From contig CM055113.1 in assembly GCA_029204225.1 (NCBI GenBank), positions 33,363,511-33,427,510 of the forward strand: a DNA stretch of 64,000 nt, read 5' to 3'. Within the stretch, counting starts at the first letter, position 1. Each line of letters opens with the position of its first letter. The DNA comes from Diphasiastrum complanatum. Its lineage: Eukaryota; Streptophyta; Lycopodiopsida; Lycopodiales; Lycopodiaceae. The notes beneath the pieces were generated by a model. That model had not been told where the DNA came from. It was given only the letters and a program-made list of their open reading frames with translations, and did not search any database. Positions 42,323-56,200 of this stretch are shown here, one piece after another. The position numbers were made by a program, and so were the translations under genes.

Positions 42323-45300
42323 GCATGTTGTGCTTTTTTTCTTTTGCATGAACACATAAGTATTTACAAGTGCACATGCATACAAAAAAAAACAGCGGTG
42401 CTCAGTCTTTCTAATCTGCTACCTTTCGGCTCATTATTCACGTTTTCATATGGAACATTTATTTGCCTACCTTCTTGTTTCTTACTCTGAGTTGTTTAAT
42501 TGTCCTGAACTCTTTTGACATTTTGTAGCTTTAGCACAAGCAAAATCGATAGCACAAATGTTGTTATTGATGATATTTTCTCTGCGTTGCTTGAATTTTG
42601 TGCGAATCAGAGTGCTGCTGTGCTCGTGCTCCCTTTTTGTCTGCTGCAAACTTCCTTGCTTTCTTGAAATGTTAATAAGTTAGACCCTGCCAAACATAGC
42701 TTTGCTAGAAGTCCTCCTGATTTCGCCATACGCAGAACTCTTCATCGTGACCACTAACTCTTCATGTTTCATTCAGAAACTGCCATCCAAAGCTTTTAAT
42801 CACAACTCTGCAACCACTTACCAAGACCTATCGCTAGATATTGTCATTTTCTTAGATGTTTCGCATGCGTAGTGATTTTTCCTGCTCTGCTAGCAAAGGA
42901 AACTTCCACTTTCTTTACATTCCAACGAAATCCAACTCAAGAAAACTTTGTAACGTCTTATGTTTTTAGATGTTATTCCTGCTCAACTGGTTGTAGAAAC
43001 TTGAGCCGAACTGGAGCAACGCTCCCTTGTCTCACCGTTCCTGAGAGGCCATCAACAGAGCTAACAAAACCAACACACAAGAAGAACAGTGAAGCAGGTT
43101 GCACGGCTCTCTTGAAGTTTCAACTTTACTCATGCTTTTTTTTTTTCGTGTTGGATTTGGGGAAAAAATGTAATCACATTTTCTGGTCATGAATTCTAAG
43201 GTGTGGTCCTGCAAAACTTGTGATTAGATTTAATATCTACAGTTCAGTGAGACGGTTCTTGAATGACTCTTGCTAATTCTGCATTTTCCAAAACCGTCGA
43301 CCAAGACCCAAACTTCTCATTTGTTAGGCATCAGGCTACCCAAGTCCCAAATCACCCATTTTTATATGGGGTGGAGTTAAATGCCGCCCTCAACTGTATC
43401 AAAGAGATATGCAGGCCTCAACAACCAAGTCCTTCACCCCCTATTGCGAAAGTGTGAGCACAAGCGTAGTGTGTTAAAATGTGTTTTAAGGCTTGCATGA
43501 GGCTCTGACAACGAGCTCAAGCCAGCTTGTAGCTCAGGCCTTCTTGAAACATCAGTATGTGGTGGATACTTTGAGAGGGTGATGTAACTTAGATGCCATT
43601 AATTACCTTCTTCGAACATAGTGGAACCAGCCTTGGTGAGTTGGTTCCAGCCATGGTCCTAGCAATCTTGGTAGGGCAAACTGAAACAGAACCAGTTAAC
43701 CAAGGTCAGTTCCACAGCATAGGATCGTTTTGTTTTCTTTGGGTGACATTTAGCAACGAGATAACATAAGTATCATGGTGATGAGGTGTCAACCATTCAT
43801 TCAAGAACCATAAAACTGTACGGAATTATGCCCCTCAAACTCTTTCCATTTACACAAAAATTGGAAGTAGGACCATAAAAAAGCAGATGAAAGGGGAGAG
43901 GCTAAAACTTAATGGCTTCTTCTCTTCCTTCACTTGCATGTGTTCACAATTTGTTGTTGAAGCTTTTTTCTAACTCCTATCAAATTAGTAATACTGCGTT
44001 TTGGAAGTAATTAATCGTGTCATCACAGCAAATCTTCTTACTTCAAAGTTCTATCCTTATTTATTTCACTATCTCATTAGTATTCCTTTCTAATTTACTT
44101 ACACCTATCGACTCTCTTGATAGGACAAATCGAAGCCTAGGCAATGCTTTAGCCTTAATATTTTGAGAGGTATGGATGCTGTAAGCTAAAATTCAAATCC
44201 CCCAATGAAGAAGGCTTATTGGCACCAAGTATCATGTCATGCTAGGTAATGGCTAGTATATAAAAATAGTTTGGCCCATCAAATCTCCAATCTTGTAACT
44301 GCCCGAAGAAGCCGAGTACTTCAAAGAACATGAGAATCAACGACTTCATCAGCATGATTAAAGGATAGCGGTGGATAAAGGAATGTGTGTTGTGACTTGT
44401 TGATATCAATTAATGCAGTAAACTGAGTGTGGGCAACACAAACATGAAAACATAGTTGTGCATGTAGTAGTATGCATAGGCAAGTTGCACATGAGACTCA
44501 GCAGTGGAAGAGATGTTTATGAAATGCTCATCATATGCAGCCAAACTAGTAGTATGTAATAAGGTGTGGAACGTGTCACATTGGGGCCATGGGAAATCAA
44601 TCATAGCAATTTGAAGATGGGATTGGAAGGTAGTCCAAATCATAAATTGCACTCCATGTTCTAGAACATGCTTCGGTTTATCCCATTAGGATTTCTCCGA
44701 GCGGAGTTTTTTCAAAATTTTCTTTCTTGGGTTTTAAGTGTTTTAACTAGTTTTTAGTGCTATTAAGTTATTTAGGGCTTGATTTTTTTTTACTTCTTGT
44801 TCTTTTTGATTTTTTAGCTAAGAAAATCAAAGAAAAAAAAGCGATGTTTGAAACTTTTTTCGAAGGCGTGTTTCCTGGAAACGCAGTTGCTTTTAAATTT
44901 CTTTCCCGGAAGTTCCATGGTTCCCACGGCGCGTGTGCCGTGGTATGGCACACGTGCCGTGCCACGGTACATTTTTTTTAAAAGAAAATTTGAATTAAAA
45001 AAAAAAAACCCTTTTTCGGCCCTCTTGCCCTAATTGAGGGAGCCCAAAAAGGGTTTTTTAATCATTTGCAGCCGTACTTTCAAGAGAGAGAGAGAGAGGG
45101 GGAGAGAGCTTTTCTTGCGGCCAGATTGATGGGAGAGAATTTGGAGTTGTTAGAGATAGAATAAGCGCTCTAGTGCGAGGTGAATAGGGAGGGGATTGTG
45201 TGGTTTTCCATTTTTTTGAAACATTGTTTCAAATCTCTTGCATTTTTAGGGTCTTTTGAGTTGGGGGAGACAGTGTTGGGCCTAGAGAGAGACTGTAGCA

Positions 45301-48300
45301 GTCTAGAAAGATAAACCCTGCTGTGGAGAGAGAAAGTAAGGTTTTAGGTGTCTTTTTGGGTGATTTTTCACATAGAGCACCAAAAAACTTCATTCTTGTT
45401 TGGGCTCTTAGGTTTTCATAGCAAGGGTGGCCCTTTCTAGAGAGTGATTGGGCTGTTTCAGACTGGGGCAGATCTGATTTTAGAGAGAGAATTTGCGTTA
45501 AAAAGAAAGAATTTTTTAGGTAGGCTCTTTGCGTGGGCGCTCGCGGACAATACCTTCCCGCTACTTAGTAGGCACTTCAATACCATTATTTCCCTTCGTT
45601 CTTTCCCTCACGGTTCTTGTTTTCATTTTCCATTCCATCCCATTGCTTTTGCCATCATGGTTGCGGGGGATATGACCGATCTTTGGCACCATATGGACTT
45701 GTCCACTGAGTTTGAAAGATATGACAAACAAAGTGGACACAGAGAGTGGACCTGTCGCTATTGTCAAGTGAGATACCACAGTAACCTCGCCAGGGTCAAG
45801 TCCCATTTGCTGGGAGCCGTTCGAGCAGACCGTTTTAAATTGGGGGCTTCCTTTTGCACTGCTATCACTCCTCAGGAGAGACGCAGACTTGTGGACATGT
45901 ACGGCGCTCGCTTGGTGGCGAGCAACCTTGGATTGGACCCTGAGATCCATGCAGCCATCATGGCAGTGCAGCCTGCACCTACTCCTACACAGCCCTCCTC
46001 CACCTCGCATGCACCACCACCTCGTCCACCCTCGGTTCCTCCCATACCTCCGGTCCCCACTCCCCCTTGTCCATCCTCGGCTAGTGTTCTTGTTCGCCCT
46101 ATTCCGACCCGTCCACCTACAGTGACACAGGTGATTTAGCCATGTGCCACCACCTGTTTCCCATCGTAGACCTCATGCCTCCACTTCCCAGACATCTAGA
46201 CAGAGGACATTGGGTGAGGCTAGTGCCCGTGCTCTTGAAGAGGATGCCAAGAAGCAAGTGGCAAACATGATATATGAGTTGAACCTATCGTTTAACATTG
46301 CTGACACAGAACCTTTTAAGAGAGCTATGGCAGCTGTTGCAGTTGCAGGTCCTAGATTCCGTCCCGCAGACTACCCTCACTACATTGTTGACTAGTAGAG
46401 TTGAGGAGCTCCCTAGGCAACTCATGCCTCTCAGGAAGGCATGGGAGAGTTATGGTTGCTCAATCATGTCCGATGGTTGGGCTGATGCCCGCTGGAGGTT
46501 AGTGATCAATGTCATTGTCTCCTGCTGCATGGGTAGCATGTTCTACAAGGCCGTAGATGGTAGCAGAGGGGGGTTTCCCCTTGAATGGTGAGTACATTTT
46601 CTCCATCGTCAGGGAGGCCATTGATGAGGTTGGCCCGGCCAACGTGGTTCAGGTGGTCACGTATAACGCCACCAATTGCGTGCAGATGTCCAATTTGCTC
46701 GTAGAACACTACCCCACTATCGTATGGATCTCGTGTGCCGCTCACGGTATAGATCTTGCTATGGGGGACATAGGTAAGTTGCCTTGGGTTGCCCACATCA
46801 CCCATATGGCCATGTCTGTGGTGAGGTTTATCACCCGGAAGAGGAGACTCTTATCCCTGTACTACACCTTCAGCTCTTTGGAGTTGAAGAAGCCTGCTCC
46901 CACGCGATTTGCCTACGACTTAGTTGTCTTAGATAGGTTGCTTAGGGTGAGGCATTCTTTGAGGCATATGGCTACTTTAGACACCATTAGGACGTCCCCA
47001 TTTGTTGAGATGAGAGAGGGTCGCAGGTTCTTCAAGATTGCGTTCGACGATGATTTATGGAGGGAGGCTGATGGTGTCTGCCATATCTTGCGTCCATTCT
47101 ACCATGTACTTTGTTTGGGGGACAAAGAGGGCAACTTTGATGGCCATATTCATATAATGATAAATTAGACTTTCACATTATGAATCTAGATAGGGTAGAT
47201 GTGATACTTGGAAAGGAGTGGTTCTATGAGAGGAACCAATCTATGAAGAAATAATGGCTCACTCATAGAAAGAATTAAATGGAAATGTTGATATTTCTAC
47301 TCTGTATATGCTTTCTGCTTTAGAAACAGTTAAATGTATATGGATGTTGTGGATTGTATATCTTACTTATGCCGGTTAAAAGATTTTACTTACCATGAAG
47401 AATGTAGTTTGCAATTTTACAATCTCCAAATGGAATTAATGTCTAATAACCTACAGCAGGAAAATTCACCAGAAGGTGAAATCTTTAGGAAACTTAGGCA
47501 AGAATTTAACGATGTGTTTCCTTCCTGAGGGTCTTCCCCCCTCTAGGGGTGTTGACCATGGTATTAAATCGATTCCTGGTAGTTCTTCTATATTATTGTA
47601 TCCATATAGGATGATTACTACTGAAGCAGATGAGGTTTATAGGCAACTGCAAAATTACCTTAAGATGGGCCATGTAAGGTATAAAGTCCTAAACCAAGGA
47701 TCCTATTCTAAACATGCCAATAACAAGCAACACGAGGGAAACGGATGGTGGACAAACCAACGTAACCAATCCTAGATCGAACGGATCTAGCCTTCAAGCT
47801 ATGGATCAATCCCAAAGAGGAATGAGGCATCATACCAGCAGCATATGGCTACCAGTCTCACAATCAAGGATACCCTAGTGAGAGCCCAATAGGTATACTT
47901 ATACCCTCCAAGGCCCATGCACCACTAGTAGTGCACTGTGACACCTCACTGGACACCTCTGCCTATCTGGGCCACGTCATCCAGTTCCTCAATGACTCAC
48001 TGATAGACCCATACAAATCCACCATTATGAGTTTAGGCCTACAACCATTAATTATGACCTTATACACATAAGGGCCCCAATTCCCTTACAGTCATAACTA
48101 ACTTACGGGTTGTTGGTCTACCGATCTCTAGCGTGGACACGCTACCCGAGACCAGTCGTGGGCATGACATTCTTCCCTTTTTATTCAAGTTCTGTCCTCA
48201 GAATTTAAAATTGGAGAAGTTCCTCCTTAAGCTTCCTTCCTGTTCCCAGGAATCATCATCGTTTGTGCGACTCTTCCATTGAACCAGAGGCTTGGTAACT

Positions 48301-48669
48301 ATATGATTTCTCAATCGTTTAGTTCTTCAAACCAAGATCCCCTGGTTCAAACCAAGACACCCCCAATGATTCATCCTGATTCATCCAACAGGTCCAATTG
48401 GTCTCCAGAACCAAGATGCTATTCTTCACATAGACTCTTCTTGAGTCAACTGACGTGAAAAACCGGGATGAACTGGTTGATCGATTGCATGGTGCAAAGT
48501 ACTTCACCAAAATCGATTTGAGATCAGGGGATCATCAGATTTGCGTAAAGATTCTCCATGCATAAAAGATTCTATTCCACATTTTTGAACTAAAAGATGT
48601 TCATGTGGGAGGATGCATCTTGGGTGCATCCTCCTATCCCATGAATAGGCTCAAATGTGACACAAATAT

Positions 48670-48730
<61 letters not shown>

Positions 48731-50196
48731 GAAGCGGATGGCGGACGCGCGTCCGCGTCCGCGTCCGCATTCAGACGCGTCCGATTTTTTGAAATTTTTT
48801 TTTCAAATAAAAATAAAAATACAGGCACCTGCCCACGCTGTCCCCCATCCCAAAAGCAAAATAAAAGCAATTTATGGCCCTTGTTTTTCCCCCGGAATAA
48901 ATTATCAGAGGTTGTCTGGCACCCACCTGCCCCCTCCTGTTAAAAAATAGGAAAACGGTACCAAAAAAATTTGCAACAAACCTAACCACTGGGCCATGCC
49001 TCTCATAACCTCAGTATTACCAAACAACGATGACTAATGAGCAGTTAATAAATTATTACGAACCTTCATCGGGAACTAAGCTCCAAAAAAGCGGCAAAGA
49101 AAGATCTGAGAGTGGTTTGGAGTGAAGATGATGGTTTGTATGGCAAACATATTACTGGTTTAGGGTTTAGGGTGCATTAGTGACTGTCTCAAAGAAGTGA
49201 ATGCTCACCAGAGGATTGGGGAGAGGTGAACGCTCACCAGAAGAGTGACAAGCTCTCAAGACCAGAAGTCTCTGGGGGAAAATAGGGCTCACCAGAAGAG
49301 TGACAAGCTCTTAAGACAGGAAACCACAAGTCCTCGGATGAACTTCAACAACTTACTAACTACTCATGCAAAACTTTGTCATTCTCTACAGAAAACCACA
49401 AGACCTATACACTATTGTGTCTCGGTTGATGAGATCGGTTTCTCCCCGGATGAACTTCAACAACTTACTAATTACTTATGGCTGTGGATCCATGGGGAGT
49501 ACTGGCGGAGGGGGTACGGGTGGCTGTGGCGGAGGCGAAGGCGGTGGCGTTGGGTGTAGCAGTGGCAGGGGCGGTGGCAGTGGGTGCACCAGTAGAAATA
49601 GAGTTCGCGGCATCTGTGGACGGCTCGCCGGGCTCAGCAGCTGGCTCAGAATATGTCTCGATAATGCGAGCCCTCTCCGCAGCGGGGATGACCATACAAA
49701 CGCCGATCCCGTAGCGTCCCCCCGTGGGTCGGACTCGCAACCGCCCCAGATATGCTCGAACCCGAGAGGCGTTCCCTGTGAACTGCCTTCGACAAAAAGG
49801 GCAACACCACTTTTTGTCGAGCATCACCTCCACCTCATCCCAAATGGGACGAGCAGCCATATCTCTATCTCTCTCTCTCTCACGCACACACACACACAGA
49901 AGCACGCAAATCTAATCTCTCTCTCTCACCCTAAACCCTAAACCCAAGCACCCTAAACCCTAAATCCTAAACCCCCACACACACACCCCATGTCTCGTAC
50001 ACGCGCGCGCACACGCAAATCCTCTCTCTCTGTACCTCACACTCTCTGTCTCTTCCTCTCTCTCTCTCACACATAGATCACCACACACACATCTGTATGC
50101 ACACAAATCAACAATATTCACACACACACACACATAAATTACCACACAATTTTCACACACACACACAACTCATCACACACACACACACAAACACCA

Positions 50197-50260
<64 letters not shown>

Positions 50261-53200
50261 ATGCCTCTCCCACTCACTCTCTCTCTCCCTCTCGCCCTCT
50301 TTCTCTGCTCTCGGGTTCTGCGGAACAGTCCGCAGGGCCCACGCCTTTTGTTTTTTTGTTTTTTTTTAAATTAAACGCGTCCGGGGCCTGGACGCGTTCT
50401 TGGCCCCGGACGCGTCTGCGTCCGGATGCTGGATGCGTCCTCTGGACGCGTCTAGCTAAAAAAATAAAAAAAAAGGACGCGTCCGACCCCGCATCTGGGG
50501 TCGGACGCGTCCGGGTCCGGGCGTCGGACGTGGGCATTCCGGCCAGCTAGTTGTACTAAAAGAATGAAGATCCGAATGCACAAGTTGAAAAGCTTATTTA
50601 GATCTAGTATAAGCAAGTCTATGAGATTTGGACAAGGCACAATGTTCACAAAATGTATTATTTGCAACAAGACTTTTAGGGAGACCAAGAACATGCTCTT
50701 TCTTTGCCATTACCTCCAAAGATTTGAAGTTGGGATGGCCCAACCTCTTATGCCAAACTTCTTGGTTTGTCAATTGTTCCAGCCATACATCCTTCATTCT
50801 TAGAGATCACACATGCATCCAATTTGAAAAGTTTACCATGCCTTCTTCCTTTAGCAATCAAGGATCCACACTTACTTATCAAACAAGCATCTCCAATGAA
50901 CTCAACATCAAGCCCCTTGTCAATCATTTGACTAACACTAAGCAAGTTCTTAGTGATTGAAGGAATGTACAATACATTTTCAAGATTAGCTTTCCTATTT
51001 GTTGAAAGAGAAATAGGAATTGTGCCTATGCCTTTGATGTCACATTGACCATCATTTGCAGTATATTTATGCTTTCATCAATGCATGCTAGATCATCACT
51101 TAAGGACTTAACCCTAAAGACAAATGCATGAGCACTTTCACCCTCTCTTTGCCTACTAGAAAATATTTGCCTCCTTAGGGTCAATACCCTAGATGTGGAC
51201 TTTGATTCAAAGAGCTTCTTCAAGGCATTCCATGCCTCACTTGCACTTTGACTTTTATCAACTTCCTTGAAAAGTTCATTGGTAACATTTATTTTAATGA
51301 TATGAAGAGCCCTTTTAGCCTTCTTATCAAACCTTTGTTGCTCTTGAACTGTGGGTGGTCTCTCTTCGGTTCCTGCAACTATGTCCATGAGTTCATTCAA
51401 CTCAAGTAACGATTCCATCCTCACTTTCCAGGTAGAGTAGTTTGATGAACTCAACCTATCATTAGTTTCTAACATGATCCCACCATTGGAAGCCATGAAT
51501 ATAACGATTCTTCAACTTTTAGGCTTTGTCCTAATGCACCTAGCACTCACTTTCCTCTCAACAAATGATGAATAAGGAGATCTCTGAAGATCTAGGACCC
51601 TAAAACACTTCTATCTTGAACCTGGCTGGTTTCCAAGCTTAGAAAGGAAAATTGAAAACACATGCAACACTTTACACATGCTAAGAATGGATTACAAACT
51701 CAAACCAACCTGAACACACTCTTGCTTAAGCTCTCAAACTTTCCAGCAAGTGACCAAATCAAGTTATGGTGTGAAGAGTTACTTGCATTCTTAGAAAATA
51801 CAAAAGAGAGGAGGGGCCCCTGGCTACAAGGATAAGAAAATCCAATAGGTAGATGGGCGAGTTTTCACTAGTATATGTTCTCTTCCAGGAGGAGAGAATA
51901 TTCCTCTTAGGATCCCCGTGCAACTTGGAAGAGAATGGATCTAAGATCCCAAATGTTTTGGCTAAGATCTTTGCACAACAAGCTACAAAAGCTAGACATG
52001 GCAAAGCATCCTAATGCTACCTTTGATACACATGAACTTGACAAAGCATTCAAGAGACAAAAGAAACTAATGAAAGGTACTGATGGCAGCCAAAAATAGC
52101 AGCAAACAGGCCGTGGAACAGCAGCCTACCACTTTTGGATAGCACCTAGATCATACGCAAGAGCTTGAAGACGTTACACAAAGCAATGCTCACAATGGAG
52201 GAAGAAACTGTGACAATGATCTATTGATCTCTCTCTCAACAATACAATAAGTTTCTCCAACCTGTTTTTCCACGCATTTTCTACTATTTATGGATGAGGA
52301 AGATGACTCTCTCTCCTCTCTCTCTAAAAGGTACTTGACCCTAAATATTCCCTATATAGGAATAATAGCTAAAAATAACATATATGACCAAAATACATCA
52401 AAATGGTCTCATTTCAAAGGGTCTGAAGTTTGACACTTCTTCATACTGAAAAAATACAGTAAATAAAAGACTTTAGGCCTTGTTCACACGTGTGTCACAC
52501 GTGTGAAACTCCAGTACCAAAACTATGTACAAAAATTGCTAATTTAGGCCTCAAACTAGCTAGGAAATGTTGACAATTTTCACATAAAGTAGTGTTTAAT
52601 TTTTTATTGAAAGGCTACCATTCGCTCCCGCATAAATTTTTTGCAATTTGAATACCATATTGCAAAAAACCAAAAATGTGTTTCGTGGAAGCGTTCCTAG
52701 TCAAAAACCCAGAATACGTTCTGGAACTTAGTGTGCATCTCTGTGCTTTATCTATGGTCCAAACATGCAAACTTGTTGAAACAATCAAGCTAACAGTGAC
52801 ACATAAAGCCATTCTAGAAGCACAATGGAAAGGAAGTATGATGCCATAGCTTTAATGCACAAATGCAAGCACCACACTAACCTATCTCATGCAAAAGCAC
52901 CTAGTAAATGAATAAGCATGAATGTTGATGCCAATAGTGAGGTCCCATGCAGACCTGTTAAACCGAGAGTGCCATCAAAATGTAGGATTAGGTACACCAT
53001 GCTAGCGATCTTAATACATAGAAACCGCTACTTACCAAGGGTTGCACTAGAACTCTACATGTATATGAAGCATACAATAATGGATTTATACTAGATTCAC
53101 TAGTGATAATTAGAACATGATGTACCTCATATGACAGATCAATAGGAGGAAAGAATGTATTCCGATATGTACCTTATCGGGAATAACTTCCTCTATGTGC

Positions 53201-56200
53201 TTTGGAGCTACAAGCTCGATCATTGGAGCTCATCTTTTACCTCATCTAACTTGAAACATGTATGTGACTCCCCCTCATATGCAAGATGGGGCTACCGTGA
53301 AAATAATAGGACATGCATAAGATCGTCATTCGGAAAATTATTTGTTACCTTGGTAGATATAGTACTTAATGAATTACAACCCATGTGACTATGATAGATA
53401 TGTAGGCAATGGCATCACGTTGAATAGTAACCACAAATGATAAATCATAATGACCATGCATATGATCTTCATCGAATTTTTTTTTTCCTGATACTGTTAT
53501 GCATTTGGACCCTATAGTTGAATCTCATGTGGAATAGTAGTAGGACTATGAAAAGGTCGAAGGCTGTAATGGCCCAATACCTCATCCTGAAGTGTTGTGT
53601 CCGACTTATGCTCATTCTCGCCAGATACACCATCCGTTGACTCATTTATAGTAGTCTATGGCAGATCTTGTGTACCAACCCTGGATATATCCTGTGACGG
53701 ATATGACTCAAGTTCGACCATTAGGTATAGCCTCGATCTCTAAGCTCTTCTATAACATCCTCAATATGTGGCATAGGAGATGCAACATTTTGAACAACGT
53801 GAAGAACTTGTATTAGTAGAATAAAAAAGAAAACCCTGTAGGCAATGTTAGTGCTCATATTGAGAAATTATGTGCAGTAGGTGCCGCACACATTCATCAA
53901 AAATTTGCTGCCACTGTGAAAATTTGCTACTAAAAGGACCACACATGATGACTCTTCAAGCACTCATGTAGTAAGTATGTACACTTTGACAAATACTTGA
54001 TAGTCACCCCAAATGGGCACTAGTTGACTCAAAATGTTGTCTACATATGTTGTAAAACTCAGCAAAGGAAAGGTGAAAGAAAAGTGGGCAGCCATACCTC
54101 CAAATATGGCATGAGGAATGGATATATGGTGTTTCCAAGTGTTTATTAGCAAGTAAAAAAAGCGGTGCAATGTTCCAATAAATGATGTCTAGTTAGATTA
54201 TAAAAATTCAGCAAAGAAAGAAAATATTATGAAAGTGGGTGCTAGCATGCACAGGAGGCTGTCCACCACTTCTAGATGCTAGCCAAAAAACTACCAAGAA
54301 AAAGGTAGCTAAAAAAGTCCTCCAAAAATAGAATGATGCTAAAAAAAAGTGAATTGAGATCCGTAAAAAACAAAATGGTATATAGAAAACAGTATGCTCA
54401 CAGAAGGATGCAAAGAAGCATGAAAGAGATGGGAGACCAAAAAACTTGAAACTTGAAAGAACAGATAAGTAAATCTTTACTACCTAGAATCAAGATTTGT
54501 ATAGTTCATTAGGAGCCCCCAAACGTAGGAAAAACAACTATCTAACAATTTCTATAAATTGACACAAAACAATACGAAAATGACACCACAAATAAAAATA
54601 TTGAGATCTTTTGGTAGAAAATTTTGATTAACAAGCTTGAAAGTACTCCGAACTTGTCTTAAATAGAGTAAGTGAGATTCAAGAGGAAATTTGAAAAGAA
54701 TCTTAAAGAATACATAATATTCTAGTTAACAAAAGTTTGAATTTCCTCTAGCTTAGAATGTATCCATTGCTCTCTATTTTCTAACAGTAAGGAGGCCGCT
54801 ATGAATCTATAGTACATTGATAAAGATAGGATAATTTGGTAGTAGAAGGTATTTACCACTAGCAATTATGTTTCAAGATAGGGTTTTTATTGCGTGGGTA
54901 TATAAGAACCACAAAACTCATGAACAAGATTTCCAATCATCTATGCCCTGGTGTTGTGTAATTGATTCTTGGATCAAACGAATATGTAGATAGCTAGAAG
55001 TCTCATGGACAAATTGGACGTTAACTGCTTTCTTAAGCTGTCTAAATTAAGCAGTTTTGATGCAATAATATACAATTGAAATTTGTTGTTGTTCAGTCTG
55101 ATTAAATTTCAAGTATGAGGTCAGAAGAAATAAGAGAATTGGTGCAGTTTTGCACATGTTCAAGTTTCAAGTATGTGTGCCTTAGTTTTGTATGTGTGTA
55201 TGCATGTCATCATTTTGTTGTAATTGGAAAAAAAACTGATTTGTCAAATTTGAAATTGTCCATGGGCAATCTTGAGATTTTTTTATATTGGTTTTTTAAT
55301 TACTCGTAGTATCTAATCGACAAGCTCTTCTTGAAAATGTAACGGTTGGAATAAACCTTGTTCAAATCGGGTAAAGAAATTGAGGGTAGAAAAGAATATT
55401 GCTTTTTTGTTCAATTTTCCTTTCTTTTGAAAATTTGATTTGTTTCAAATATAATGTTTACTGAATCCATGCACAAAGATCTCCTATATTTGATCTAAGC
55501 TTATATAATAATCTGATTTAATTCATATAGAACCTTCACTGAATCAATGTCCAAGAAGTAGAGCTCTCTTATACTTGATCCATGTGAATTGTCTAGGGGC
55601 TATTGGAGTTGAATGGCCTATTCATAGATTCGAAAGAGCTAGGTGTAAGTGTCTATTGATGTGTTTTGTTGTCAACTACCTACTAACATGTATCAAACAA
55701 TTTTTGAAGAGTTCTTCAATCTTAAGCTATAACTTATAATAACACTACACATTGAAGCCATGAAGGACTCAGCATTTGTGATTTGAGAATTAACAGTCAG
55801 GAGTCGAGACCCAATTTATTATAGTCTACAATGTGTAGAATTACAATTGTACTCTAAATCCCTGAAGCTATTTGATGATTTGCTCTTCGATGGATCGATT
55901 CTTTCTCAATCAAATCTTACAAATTGCCCCATCAATGACAGAAGGTTCTTCAATCTCCAGATTCTGCATTGTTGGACAACTAATTAGAAGTATGAGGGGT
56001 GTCGTTTTCATGAGCAGGGCAAAAGTTTCCAAGTAATCTACTCCTACTGAAGTAGTCAATCCTCCCATTTGTATTTCACCTTGAGTACCCATTTGCTCTT
56101 GATTTCCTTCCATCTCGAGGTTAATTTAACTAATTACCAAGCATTGTTTTTAATGATGAATTCCAATTCTTCTTCCATAACTTCTTTTGAAGTGGTCCAT

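Larger units (their letters stand above)
48728..50545 (-). mobile_element. Possible non-autonomous hAT-like element
   Basis: Bounded by two arrays rich in ACGCGTCC (48735-48785 and 50377-50530) and containing a minus-strand BED-finger exon. The layout of subterminal GC-rich repeats around a transposase first exon suggests a deleted hAT-like element, but no terminal inverted repeat or 8-bp target duplication was confirmed, so the limits are provisional. Confidence 0.4.

Noticed and set aside
42323-42326. Using the GT at 42327 as donor of ERD7-like intron 1
   Set aside because: It leaves two bases of a codon, while exon 2 also starts with two, so the Senescence domain would be read out of frame.
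49366-49941. 191-residue Gly-rich plus-strand frame
   Set aside because: It is antisense to the Ala/Thr-rich tail of the BED-finger exon and runs into TC/CA microsatellites.
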